From: Pseudomonas moorei
GTDB lineage: Bacteria > Pseudomonadota > Gammaproteobacteria > Pseudomonadales > Pseudomonadaceae
NCBI RefSeq assembly: GCF_008801475.1
Contig: NZ_VZPP01000008.1
Span: forward strand, 1 to 64,000
Length of the DNA stretch: 64,000 nucleotides
Direction: 5' to 3'
The position numbers were made by a program, and so were the translations under genes. Below the pieces are notes generated by a model. It was not told the DNA's origin, did no database searches, and was given only the letters and a program-made list of their open reading frames with translations. This document shows positions 1 through 8,002 of the stretch, piece by piece (the stretch's first letter is position 1; the number at the start of each line of letters is the position of its first letter).

Positions 1-241
1 AGGTCTTGAACAGCTGGTTCTTGGCGGCGATGGATTTGATCATCGCCAATGCATCGGCTTCGCTCAGGCCATCTTCCAGGCCCAGCACGCTGGTGCCCTT
101 GATGCTGTCGGGAATCACGCTGGCGCTGAGGGCTTCGAGGGAATCGAAGCCGAGGCTGTTGAGCATGGCTTGCTCGTCACCGGCGCGCGGGCCGATGTGG
201 CGGGCGATGAATTCGTTACGGGTGTCGAGGAGGGTGGTCAT
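1..241 (-). CDS. gcvP: Glycine dehydrogenase (decarboxylating), P protein, N-terminal part only
   Basis: The first 80 codons of the pyridoxal-phosphate P protein of the glycine cleavage system, which decarboxylates glycine and passes the aminomethyl group to lipoylated GcvH. The visible protein contains the family N-terminal motif [14 protein letters not shown] and continues in frame off the left edge of the window. The ATG at 241-239 lies 9 nt beyond the gcvH stop, and the AGGA ribosome site overlaps that stop, so the two genes are translationally linked in one operon. The full gene would be about 950 codons; only its beginning can be judged here. Confidence 0.93.
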   Translation of the reverse strand, partial: MTTLLDTRNEFIARHIGPRAGDEQAMLNSLGFDSLEALSASVIPDSIKGTSVLGLEDGLSEADALAMIKSIAAKNQLFKT

Positions 242-250
242 ACAGAATCC

Positions 251-634
251 TCACGCGTCGGTCTGGTCTTGGATCAGGCGTTCGTAAGCGGCTTGATCGA
301 GCAAGCGGGAAATCGCCGACGCGTCAGCAGGCTGGAAGCGGAAGAACCAGCCTTCGCCCAGCGGATCTTCGTTGACCAGCTCAGGGTTCGCGTCGAGCGC
401 CGAATTCACTTCCACCACCTCACCGTCCAGTGGCATGCCGATGCTGCTGGCGGCCTTCACCGACTCCAGCACCGACACTTCGGTGCCAGCGTCGAAGCCG
501 CCCAGTTCAGGCACCTGGACAAACACCACATCCCCCAGTGCCTGTTGGGCAAACGCCGTGATGCCAACGGTCACCGTGCCGTCAGCTTCGGTGCGCAGCC
601 ATTCGTGGTCGACGGTAAAACGCAATTCGCTCAT
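251..634 (-). CDS. gcvH: Glycine cleavage system H protein
   Basis: A 127-residue lipoyl carrier protein that shuttles the aminomethyl intermediate between GcvP, GcvT and the lipoamide dehydrogenase. The lipoyl-attachment motif VLESVKAAS is present with the modified lysine at about residue 60, and the N-terminus (ELRFTVDHEWL) is typical. Length is normal for the family. It is the first gene after the sigma-54 promoter described below and is followed closely by gcvP. Pseudomonas often carries two gcvH copies; linkage to gcsR identifies this as the GcsR-controlled one. Confidence 0.96.
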   Translation of the reverse strand: MSELRFTVDHEWLRTEADGTVTVGITAFAQQALGDVVFVQVPELGGFDAGTEVSVLESVKAASSIGMPLDGEVVEVNSALDANPELVNEDPLGEGWFFRFQPADASAISRLLDQAAYERLIQDQTDA

Positions 635-726
635 ATCTACTCCTCATTGTTCTGACTCATTCGCTGCAAGTGGCGAATGACGATGGGCAGGCTCGGTTGG
701 GTGGCGAGCGTGGCTGAAGGAGTCGT

Positions 727-743
727 AGCAAGGGCGGTGCCAA
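727..743 (-). promoter_or_regulatory. Sigma-54 (-24/-12) promoter of gcvHP
   Basis: Read on the minus strand the sequence is TTGGCACCGCCCTTGCT. The invariant GG and GC dinucleotides are 10 nt apart, as required for RpoN promoters, and the match to TGGCACGNNNNTTGCW differs only at the C after GGCAC. It sits about 95 nt upstream of the gcvH start and points toward it. Transcription would begin near position 715. Confidence 0.85.
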
Positions 744-761
744 TTTTGATTTATTGTTATA

Positions 762-774
762 AATCAATGACTTG
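762..774 (+). promoter_or_regulatory. IHF-binding site between sigma-54 promoter and activator boxes
   Basis: AATCAATGACTTG matches the IHF consensus WATCAANNNNTTR at every defined position. It overlaps an inverted repeat (TTGATTTA, 6 nt, TAAATCAA at 746-767). Its place between a sigma-54 promoter and distal activator sites is where IHF usually bends DNA to bring the activator to the polymerase. Binding is inferred. Confidence 0.6.
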
Positions 775-806
775 ATGATGGATTTGGCTGTTTTGCGGTT
801 TGCTCG

Positions 807-913
807 TGTATTGAAATCAATACAGGCAGACCAGCAACAGGGGGCGGAGTCCGGGCCAGACGGGTTGAGGTGGTTTTGTCTTGGATTCGATACGCCGTAT
901 CGATTTGCATACA
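807..913. promoter_or_regulatory. Three 18-bp GcsR/TyrR-type activator boxes
   Basis: Three 7-4-7 imperfect palindromes are present: TGTATTG AAAT CAATACA at 807-824 (perfect), TGTCTTG GATT CGATACG at 877-894, and CGTATCG ATTT GCATACA at 896-913. The half-sites agree on YGTATYG. TyrR-family activators bind 18-bp sites of this architecture, and GcsR of P. aeruginosa is reported to use three tandem 18-bp sites. They lie about 90 to 200 nt upstream of the predicted start of gcvH transcription, a normal distance for an enhancer. Confidence 0.65.
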
Positions 914-935
914 TTGTTGGGCGGCACTCGAACCC

Positions 936-1042
936 TATGGGAGCGGGCTTGTCGGGTCGCCGCATCGCAGCGATTTCGGTGTGTCAGGTAACGAAAATGG
1001 TGACTGACATGGCCTCATCGCGGGCAAGCCCGCTCCCACAGG
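936..1042. repeat. REP pair (inverted)
   Basis: Two Pseudomonas REP units in opposite orientation: GGGAGCGGGCTTGTCGGGTCGC at the left and GCGGGCAAGCCCGCTCCCACAGG at the right, with about 60 nt between. The pair lies just downstream of gcsR and may stabilise its transcript end. Confidence 0.8.
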
Positions 1043-1069
1043 GATTTTCAGTGTTGCTGAAACCGGCTG

Positions 1070-2578
1070 TCAGGCCTTGTTGGGAATCCCGTACTTGCGC
1101 AAGCGAACGGCGATGGCGCTATGGGAGGTCTGCAAGCGTGCCGCGAGCAATCGACTGGACGGATAGCTGCGATACAACTGCTCAAGCAGGTCCTTTTCAA
1201 AACCTTCGACAGCCTCTTCCAGGCTGCCCACCTCGCCATCGTTCCGGCGCTCCACAGCGGTCCTGGCAATGTCGAGGTCGTCGAGGTCGACCAAGGGGTT
1301 TTCGCAAATCGCCGCCGCGCGGAAGATCACGTTTTGCAGTTGCCGCACATTGCCCGGCCAGCGGTTGCCGAGCAGGGCGGGAAAGGTGCTCGGCGCCAGG
1401 CGGCAGACCGGCCGCTGGATCTGCGCGCACGCTTGCTGCATGAAGTGCTGGGCCATCAGCAGGATGTCATGGCCGCGTTCGCGCAGCGGCGGCACTTGCA
1501 GGTTGAGCACGTTGAGGCGGTAGAACAGGTCTTCGCGAAAGTGCCCTTCGCTGACCATTTTTTCCAGGTCGCGGTGGGTCGCGCTGAGGATCCGCACGTT
1601 GACTTTGACCTCGCGATCACCGCCCACGCGGCGGAAGCAACCATCGCTCAAAAAGCGCAATAACTTGGCCTGCAGGTACGGCGACATTTCCCCCACTTCG
1701 TCGAGGAACACCGTGCCCTGATCGGCCAGCTCCAGCAGCCCGAGTTTGCCGCCCCGTTGGGCACCGGTGAAGGCGCCGGGGGCGTAGCCGAACAGCTCGC
1801 TTTCGGCCAGGCTCTCCGGCAGTGCCGCGCAATTGAGGGCCAGGAACGGCTTGTCACGACGACCGCTGATGGCGTGGCAGGCGCGGGCCACCAGTTCCTT
1901 GCCAGTGCCGGTTTCGCCCTGGATCAGCAGCGGTGCATCGAGGGCCGCGACCCGTTGGGCCCGGGCTTTCAGCGCACGGATCGGCGGCGATTCGCCCAGC
2001 AGCGCATCGAAGCCTTCGGCGTGATCGTGGTGCAGCGCCGACAGGCGTTCGCCGATGCGGTTCGGTTGATAGAGAGTGAGCAGGGCGCCGGCATCGGTGA
2101 TCGGCATGGCGTCGAGCAGCAAGGTGTGGCCGCCGAGGCTGACTTCGCGCATGGGCAGACGAAAGCCGTGGGCGATCAGCGTCGGTTGCAAGTCGGGATC
2201 ATCGAACAGCGTGCCCAGGGATTCACCGGCCGGTTCGCGACCGCACAAGGCGATCAAGGCCGGGTTGGCCAGCAGCACATGACCGCGATCATCCACCGCC
2301 AGCACCGGGTCGGAACTGGCGGCGAGCAAGGCATCCAGTTGCAGGCGCCGGCGTTGTCCCGGAAGGATGTCGACCAGGGTCACCGCTTGTACCCCGCGCA
2401 CGCCGAACAGCGCTTCGCGCAACTCCTCCAGCACTTCGGCGCCGAGGGTCGGGGCATCGATGTAGACGTTTGGCGGCACCATTTCCACGGCGTCGAGGTT
2501 GAAGCTGCGACCGCCCAGCAGGGCCAGGACTTCCTGGGTAATGCCGACGCGGTCGATGAAGGTGACGTGGATGCGCAT
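1070..2578 (-). CDS. gcsR: TyrR-like sigma-54 activator of the glycine cleavage operon
   Basis: A 502-residue enhancer-binding protein. In order it shows an N-terminal ACT-like domain (about 1-70), a PAS-like sensor (about 80-175), the AAA+ sigma-54 interaction domain with Walker A GETGTGKE (221-228) and the polymerase-contact motif GAFTGA (268-273), and a TyrR-type C-terminal helix-turn-helix (about 475-500). Length and domain order match GcsR of P. aeruginosa, which activates gcvH2-gcvP2 in response to glycine. Its position directly upstream of gcvH, with RpoN, IHF and box elements in the gap, supports the assignment. PhhR, the aromatic amino acid regulator, is the closest alternative. Confidence 0.9.
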   Translation of the reverse strand: MRIHVTFIDRVGITQEVLALLGGRSFNLDAVEMVPPNVYIDAPTLGAEVLEELREALFGVRGVQAVTLVDILPGQRRRLQLDALLAASSDPVLAVDDRGHVLLANPALIALCGREPAGESLGTLFDDPDLQPTLIAHGFRLPMREVSLGGHTLLLDAMPITDAGALLTLYQPNRIGERLSALHHDHAEGFDALLGESPPIRALKARAQRVAALDAPLLIQGETGTGKELVARACHAISGRRDKPFLALNCAALPESLAESELFGYAPGAFTGAQRGGKLGLLELADQGTVFLDEVGEMSPYLQAKLLRFLSDGCFRRVGGDREVKVNVRILSATHRDLEKMVSEGHFREDLFYRLNVLNLQVPPLRERGHDILLMAQHFMQQACAQIQRPVCRLAPSTFPALLGNRWPGNVRQLQNVIFRAAAICENPLVDLDDLDIARTAVERRNDGEVGSLEEAVEGFEKDLLEQLYRSYPSSRLLAARLQTSHSAIAVRLRKYGIPNKA

Positions 2579-2654
2579 AGGTGGCCTTGACCGGTGATGA
2601 AGCGAAACGTTGCGTCGATGAGTATGGCGGGCGCCGTTTGAATTTGGCGAGCCG

Positions 2655-3578
2655 TCAATGCTTCTCGGGGGCTGGCGTTTGGCGGGAACAGGCCGCCAGG
2701 TCTTCGAGAAACGCCTGCAGGATCGGCGGTGGCGCCGTGCCGCGACGGGTGATCACGTCGAACGGCGACATCAGCTGCAAACTGGCGGGCGCCAGTTGGT
2801 GCATCTCGCCGGTCTTGATCCACTGCGCGGCAAAATGCGCCGGCAGAAAGCCCAGGTAAGCGCCGGAGATGATCAGGATCGCCAGGGCCTCGATGTTGTC
2901 CACGGTCGCCGCCGCCTTGCTCACGCCCAGGTGTTCCAGGTCGTATTGCTGCATGTAGCCGCGCACGACGATGCGGCTGGCGGCAATCTCTTCGAGCAGT
3001 TCGTCACCCTCGGCCTTGCTGCCAAACAGCGGATGCCGCCGCCCGCAATACAGCCCCAGCGCTTCCTGGTACAGCGGCGAATGCAGCAGGCCCGGCACGT
3101 AGATCGGGAAGTGCCCGATGGCCAGGTGCAGTCGCCCGTCGAGCACGCGCTCTTCCAGTTCGGCGGGGGTGCCGACGTACACGTTCAGGTGCACATCGTG
3201 GCCACGGGAGACGAAGCGCTGAGTGGTGCGCGGGATCGGCGAGTCGGGGTCGGTGATGGTGGTGTCGATGATCCCCAGGTTGAGCTTGCCGCTGATGTGC
3301 TGCTTGAGCACGTCAGCGTCCATGCAGAAATTTTCCACCGCCGAGAGCAGGCGCTGGGTGGCTTCATGAATCGCCACGCCTTGCTCGGTCAGGCGAAAGC
3401 CGCTGCGCCCGCGCTGGCAGAGTTTGACCCCAAGCCGGGTTTCCAGATGGGTCATCTGTTCGCTGATGGTCGACTGGCCGGCGTTCAACGCCGCCTGCGC
3501 AGCGGAAAACCCGCCGCAGCGGACAATGGTGGCAAAGACCCTGAGTAACTTCAGGTCGACATCGTGCAGTTGAATCAC
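2655..3578 (-). CDS. LysR-family transcriptional regulator
   Basis: A 307-residue LysR protein with the usual N-terminal winged helix-turn-helix (DLKLLRVFATIV...AAQAALNAGQSTISEQ) and a C-terminal effector-binding domain. It is divergent from the ureohydrolase gene across a gap of about 150 nt, the standard LysR arrangement, so it probably controls the ureohydrolase/aldehyde dehydrogenase/permease/GMC genes. GbuR of P. aeruginosa, beside guanidinobutyrase, is a family precedent, but orthology is not claimed. The effector is unknown. Confidence 0.88.
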   Translation of the reverse strand: MIQLHDVDLKLLRVFATIVRCGGFSAAQAALNAGQSTISEQMTHLETRLGVKLCQRGRSGFRLTEQGVAIHEATQRLLSAVENFCMDADVLKQHISGKLNLGIIDTTITDPDSPIPRTTQRFVSRGHDVHLNVYVGTPAELEERVLDGRLHLAIGHFPIYVPGLLHSPLYQEALGLYCGRRHPLFGSKAEGDELLEEIAASRIVVRGYMQQYDLEHLGVSKAAATVDNIEALAILIISGAYLGFLPAHFAAQWIKTGEMHQLAPASLQLMSPFDVITRRGTAPPPILQAFLEDLAACSRQTPAPEKH

Positions 3579-3602
3579 CTGGGACCTCCCGCCTGTGGAT
3601 GC

Positions 3603-3617
3603 ATCGGCAATGCCGAT
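3603..3617. promoter_or_regulatory. Palindrome in the divergent LysR/ureohydrolase promoter region
   Basis: ATCGGCA A TGCCGAT is a perfect 7-bp inverted repeat 25 nt upstream of the LysR start, and TTTTC CAC GAAAA follows at 3641-3653. Either could be the regulator's operator. Location is the only support. Confidence 0.35.
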
Positions 3618-3729
3618 ATGAGTATCTGATGTTTAGCATTTTTTCCACGAAAAGCTGCGCCCATAGTCACTCCAACGGCGGTCGCCTTGCAGTCCGCCAG
3701 GCCGATAACAAGAAGTGGAGAGGCTAGAA

Positions 3730-4728
3730 ATGTCGAACAATGGTTATGAATCCGGTCGCCTGAACCTGCCATTCGTGGGTCATTGCACCTTTGGCAAGTC
3801 CCCGGTGTGCACCGACTGGGATGCCCTGGATGCCGACGTCGCGGTGCTCGGCGTGCCCAATGACATGGGCACCCAGTGGCGCTCCGGCGCACGCTTCGGA
3901 CCACGCGGGATTCGTGAGGCATCGACGCTGTTTTCCTTCGGCCATGCCGGTGCCTACGACCACGAAGACGACGTGATGTACCTGACCGCCGCCGACGTGC
4001 GCATGGTCGACGTCGGTGATGCCGACATCGTCCACACCGATATGGAAACCAGCAACAAGAACACCGAATACGCCGTGCGCAAGATTCTCGATGCCGGTGT
4101 CATGCCGGTGGTGCTCGGTGGTGATCACTCGGTGCACGCCCCGGTCATCAAGGCGTTTGAAGGCCGCGGCCCGATCCACATCATCCACTTCGATGCGCAC
4201 CTGGATTTCGTCGACGAGCGTCACGGCGTGCGTTACGGCCACGGCAATCCGCTGCGCCGCGCATCGGAAATGAACCACATCGTCGGTATGACCCAGATGG
4301 GCATCCGCAACGTCTCGTCGTCCAACCGCGACGACTACGAAGCGGCCCATGAAGCCGGTTCGAAAATCCTTTCGGTGCGCGATGTGCGCCGACTCGGCGT
4401 CGAAGGCGTGCTGGCGCTGATTCCGCAGAACATCAACTACTACATCACCATCGACATCGACGGTTTCGACCCGTCCATCGCCCCCGGCACCGGCACCCCG
4501 AGCCACGGCGGCTTCCTCTACTACGAAGTGCTGGAAATCATCCAGGCCCTGGCCAAGCGCAGCAAAGGCAACATCGTCGGCATGGACCTGGTGGAGGTTG
4601 CACCAGTCTACGACCCGACCGGCATGACCTCGATTCTCGCCGCGCAACTGCTGCTCAACAGCATCGGTTTCATCTTCCACGAGCGGGGCAAGGTGCGTGC
4701 GGCCCAGAGCGAAGCCACCCCAGCCTGA
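3730..4728 (+). CDS. Agmatinase/ureohydrolase-family enzyme (guanidino-compound hydrolase)
   Basis: A 332-residue ureohydrolase, the family that hydrolyses guanidino groups to urea plus an amine using two manganese ions. All metal-ligand motifs are visible: GGDHS with H133, FDAHLD with D155, H157 and D159, and DIDGFDP with D242 and D244, followed by PGTGTP. The ATG at 3730 is chosen over an upstream GTG at 3715 because a GGAG site precedes it at normal spacing. The substrate cannot be read from the motifs. The substrate-loop RYGHGNPLRR and the linked alcohol and aldehyde dehydrogenases argue for a guanidino acid rather than agmatine; this is inference. Confidence 0.85.
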   Translation: MSNNGYESGRLNLPFVGHCTFGKSPVCTDWDALDADVAVLGVPNDMGTQWRSGARFGPRGIREASTLFSFGHAGAYDHEDDVMYLTAADVRMVDVGDADIVHTDMETSNKNTEYAVRKILDAGVMPVVLGGDHSVHAPVIKAFEGRGPIHIIHFDAHLDFVDERHGVRYGHGNPLRRASEMNHIVGMTQMGIRNVSSSNRDDYEAAHEAGSKILSVRDVRRLGVEGVLALIPQNINYYITIDIDGFDPSIAPGTGTPSHGGFLYYEVLEIIQALAKRSKGNIVGMDLVEVAPVYDPTGMTSILAAQLLLNSIGFIFHERGKVRAAQSEATPA

Positions 4729-4781
4729 TATCGAAACCACTAAACCCGGCAGGACCCGACTGCCGGGCAGAGAGAATAAAA

Positions 4782-6290
4782 ATGGACACGATCGTCAAAA
4801 GTTACCTGCAAAAATTCGGCGTCTCCGAGGCCACCCAGACCTTCCTCGGCAAGGTCCAGAAAATGTTCATCGGCGGTGCCTGGGTCGAGGCCAGCGATGG
4901 CCAGACGTCCGAAGTCATCGAGCCGTCGACTGAAGGCCTGATCACGCGCATTCCCATGGGCACCACCGCTGATCTGGACCGTGCCGTGCAAGCCGCCCGA
5001 GCCCAGTTCGACGGCGGTGCCTGGCGCCAGGCCAAACCGGCCGAACGTGAACGGCTGATGCAACGCCTGGCCGACCTGATCGAACAGAACGCCGCCGAGC
5101 TGGCGGAAATCGAATCGATCGACATGGGCAAGTCGGTCGCCTTCGCCAAGGACGTCGATATCCAGGGTACCGTCGATACCCTGCGCTACTTCGCCGGCTG
5201 GGCCACCAAGCTGCACGGGCGTACCGTCGAGCCGTCGTTGCCGGGCAATTACCTGGCCTACACCCGCAAGGAAGCGGTGGGCGTGGTCGGTGCCATCGTG
5301 CCGTGGAACTTCCCGCTGCAAACCATGGCCTGGAAGCTTGGCGCGGCCCTGGCCACCGGTTGCACAGTGGTAGTCAAACCGGCTGAGCTGACTTCGCTGT
5401 CGGCCCTGCGTTTTGCCGAGCTGGTACAGGAAGCGGGCATCCCGGACGGGGTGATCAACATCGTCACCGGGCGCGGCAGCGTGGTCGGCGCAGCCATGGC
5501 CACCCACCCTGGCATCGACAAACTGACCTTCACCGGCTCGACCCCGGTCGGCCGTACCGTGGGGCGCGCCGCGCTGGACGACATGAAGCGCCTGACCCTG
5601 GAACTGGGTGGCAAATCACCGGTCATCGTGTTCGCCGACGCCGACATTCCGGCGGCGGCGCAGGCGGTCGCCAACGGGGTGTTTTTCAACTCGGGACAGG
5701 TATGCGACGCGGGCACACGGGCCTATATTCACAGCAGTGTCTATGACCAATTCCTGCGCGAGTTGATCGCCTATACCCGCACCCTGAAGATCGCGCCGGG
5801 GATGGACCCGGACTGCTTCATCGGCCCGCTGGTCTCGGCCCTGCAAAAGCAGCGCGTGACCGAGTACATCGAAACCGGCAAGCAGGAGGGCGCCCAGTTG
5901 GTCTACGGCGGCCAGCCGGTCGAGGGCCCTGGCTTCTTCGTCGAGCCGACCATTTTCGCCCATTGCCGTAACGACATGCGCATCGTCCAGGAGGAGATTT
6001 TCGGTCCGGTGCTGGTCACCGCACCCTTCGACGATGAGGAACAGGCACTGGCACTGGCCAATGACTCGCCCTATGGCCTGGCGGCGGCCCTGTATTCCAA
6101 TGACCTGGGCAAGGTGCACAGCCTGATTCCGCGTCTGAAGGCAGGCTCGGTCTACGTCAACGCCCACGGCACCCTCGACCCGTCGATGCCGTTCGGCGGC
6201 TACAAGCAGTCCGGGTTCGGCAAGGACCTGGGCGCCGAGCAGCTGGACTACCTGCTCGAGACCAAGGCGGTCTGGATCACGCTGCCCTGA
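4782..6290 (+). CDS. NAD(P)-dependent aldehyde dehydrogenase
   Basis: A 502-residue ALDH-superfamily enzyme with the general-base glutamate in LTLELGGKSP (E274) and the catalytic cysteine in NSGQVCDAG (C308). About 25 residues precede the usual family N-terminus. It follows the ureohydrolase by 53 nt on the same strand and precedes the permease and GMC dehydrogenase. An aldehyde formed by the GMC enzyme is its likely substrate, giving an acid the ureohydrolase could cleave. Betaine, gamma-guanidinobutyraldehyde and phenylacetaldehyde dehydrogenases share this fold, so substrate is open. Confidence 0.88.
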   Translation: MDTIVKSYLQKFGVSEATQTFLGKVQKMFIGGAWVEASDGQTSEVIEPSTEGLITRIPMGTTADLDRAVQAARAQFDGGAWRQAKPAERERLMQRLADLIEQNAAELAEIESIDMGKSVAFAKDVDIQGTVDTLRYFAGWATKLHGRTVEPSLPGNYLAYTRKEAVGVVGAIVPWNFPLQTMAWKLGAALATGCTVVVKPAELTSLSALRFAELVQEAGIPDGVINIVTGRGSVVGAAMATHPGIDKLTFTGSTPVGRTVGRAALDDMKRLTLELGGKSPVIVFADADIPAAAQAVANGVFFNSGQVCDAGTRAYIHSSVYDQFLRELIAYTRTLKIAPGMDPDCFIGPLVSALQKQRVTEYIETGKQEGAQLVYGGQPVEGPGFFVEPTIFAHCRNDMRIVQEEIFGPVLVTAPFDDEEQALALANDSPYGLAAALYSNDLGKVHSLIPRLKAGSVYVNAHGTLDPSMPFGGYKQSGFGKDLGAEQLDYLLETKAVWITLP

Positions 6291-6343
6291 GCCATTCCTG
6301 CCTGCCGGGCACCAAGGACAATGCCAGGCAGGCAAAGGGGACA

Positions 6344-6377
6344 CCTGTGGCGAGGGAGCAAGCTCCCTCGCCACAGG
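6344..6377. repeat. Perfect 16-bp-arm palindrome (REP hairpin)
   Basis: CCTGTGGCGAGGGAGC, a 2-nt loop, then its exact reverse complement. It is a common Pseudomonas REP variant. It lies between the aldehyde dehydrogenase and permease genes and may act as an intercistronic stabiliser or partial terminator. Confidence 0.8.
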
Positions 6378-6430
6378 ACCCGAAAAAATGCGGTTTTTTC
6401 GTCATGATCTTCCAACAATAAGAGTCCATC

Positions 6431-7999
6431 ATGAACACAAACGCCAAGTCCGCCCCGAGCGTGTCGGTCCTCGATGACAAAATCGTCGTCGAAAGCCATT
6501 CGATTGACTTCATCCCCGAGAACGAGCGCACCGACAAACTGTCGAGCCAGGGCCCGTTCTGGTTTCTCGGTAACTTCACCTTTTTCACCATGACCATCGG
6601 CTTCGTCGGCCCAAGCGTCGGCCTGACCGCGCTCTGGACCACGCTGGCCGGTACGCTGGGCATCATGTTCGGCACGCTGTTCATGGCCTTTCATGGATCC
6701 CAGGGCCCACACCTGGGTCTGCCACAGATGATCCAGTCCCGCGCGCAGTTCGGTTATCGCGGGGTGATTCTGGTGCTGTTGGCGACACTGTTCGTGTTCG
6801 CCGGCTTCAACATCGTCAACCTCGTGCTGATGATGCAGGGACTGCACACGCTATTCGGCTTCAACCCCGCCGCGATTGCAGTGGCGGTGACAATACCGGC
6901 GGCGGTGCTGGCGATCCTCGGGCATGACTGGATGCACCGCAGCTTCAAATGGGCACTGTACCTGTCGTTGCCACTGTACGGCCTGGTGACCCTGGCGGTG
7001 TTGATGGGCTGGGTGCCGGATGCGGTGTTGCCGGCGCTCGGCGCCGGAGAAGTGGCCCCGGCACCGTTGGGTTTCAACTGGACCGGTTTCATCGCGCAAT
7101 TCGCGGCCGCGGCGAGCTACAACATCGCTTACGCCCCGTACGTATCGGACTACTCGCGTTACCTGCCGAAGAACACCTCCAGCGGCAAGCTGATCGCGGT
7201 GGTGTTCCTGGGCGCTTCGTTGTCCGGTGCCTGGATGATTTCCGTGGGTGGCTGGCTGGCCGATCACCTGCACTCCACTGACGTGCTGGTGGCCCTCGGG
7301 CAAGTCGGCAACACCGTGTCGCCGCTGATGGGCACGGCCGTTGTGGTGATCACCATCCTGGCGTTCCTGCCGGTGATCGCGATGAACATCTACAGCGCCA
7401 AGCTGACCACCCTGACCTGCGTCGACTCGATCAAGCACATCGAACCGACCCGCAAGGCGCGGATCCTGGCCATCGCCTTTGTGATCCTGTTGCAACTGGG
7501 CGTGGCCCTGAGCATCCAGAGTTCCGGCAAAGGCCTGTCGGTGCTCGGCATCTACCTGGTGGTGATGCTGTACTTCCTGGTGCCCTGGACCTCGGTCAAC
7601 CTCACCGACTACTTCTTCGTGCGCAAGGGCCGCTACGCCATCCCGCACTTCTTCATGCCCCACGGCAACATCTACGGCAGCTGGGGCCTGCGTGGCATCG
7701 CCGCTTACGCCATCGGCTTCGTCTCGATGATTCCGTTCTTCTACATCTTCGACGGCGTCGAACAGCGCGAAGTGTATGTCGGCCCACTCGCCAAGGCCCT
7801 GGGCAGCATCGACATCGCCTGGCTGGTCGGGCTGATCGTATCGGGGGTGGCCTACTACTGGCTGAGCCGCTCGATCGATCTCAAGCGCGAAGAAGCGGTC
7901 ATCCAGCACATCGAGAAAACGTCCCCGCAATTCACCACTGGCGACAAATTGACCAAGCCGTCGAAGCCCGTTTTCAACGAATCGACGGTCCGGAGATAA
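6431..7999 (+). CDS. NCS1-family permease (cytosine/purine/allantoin type)
   Basis: A 522-residue inner-membrane protein with about 12 hydrophobic segments, beginning after a 45-residue cytoplasmic tail. The segment around GPFWFLGNFTFFTMTIGFVGP and the downstream GSQGPHLGLPQM motif are typical of NCS1 nucleobase:cation symporters, the CodB/PucI/Mhp1 group. Its stop is 3 nt before the GMC dehydrogenase start, so the two are co-translated and the permease probably imports the pathway substrate. NCS1 carriers move cytosine, allantoin, hydantoins and thiamine-like compounds; a small guanidino or ureido compound would fit. Confidence 0.88.
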   Translation: MNTNAKSAPSVSVLDDKIVVESHSIDFIPENERTDKLSSQGPFWFLGNFTFFTMTIGFVGPSVGLTALWTTLAGTLGIMFGTLFMAFHGSQGPHLGLPQMIQSRAQFGYRGVILVLLATLFVFAGFNIVNLVLMMQGLHTLFGFNPAAIAVAVTIPAAVLAILGHDWMHRSFKWALYLSLPLYGLVTLAVLMGWVPDAVLPALGAGEVAPAPLGFNWTGFIAQFAAAASYNIAYAPYVSDYSRYLPKNTSSGKLIAVVFLGASLSGAWMISVGGWLADHLHSTDVLVALGQVGNTVSPLMGTAVVVITILAFLPVIAMNIYSAKLTTLTCVDSIKHIEPTRKARILAIAFVILLQLGVALSIQSSGKGLSVLGIYLVVMLYFLVPWTSVNLTDYFFVRKGRYAIPHFFMPHGNIYGSWGLRGIAAYAIGFVSMIPFFYIFDGVEQREVYVGPLAKALGSIDIAWLVGLIVSGVAYYWLSRSIDLKREEAVIQHIEKTSPQFTTGDKLTKPSKPVFNESTVRR

Positions 8000-8002
8000 A
8001 TC

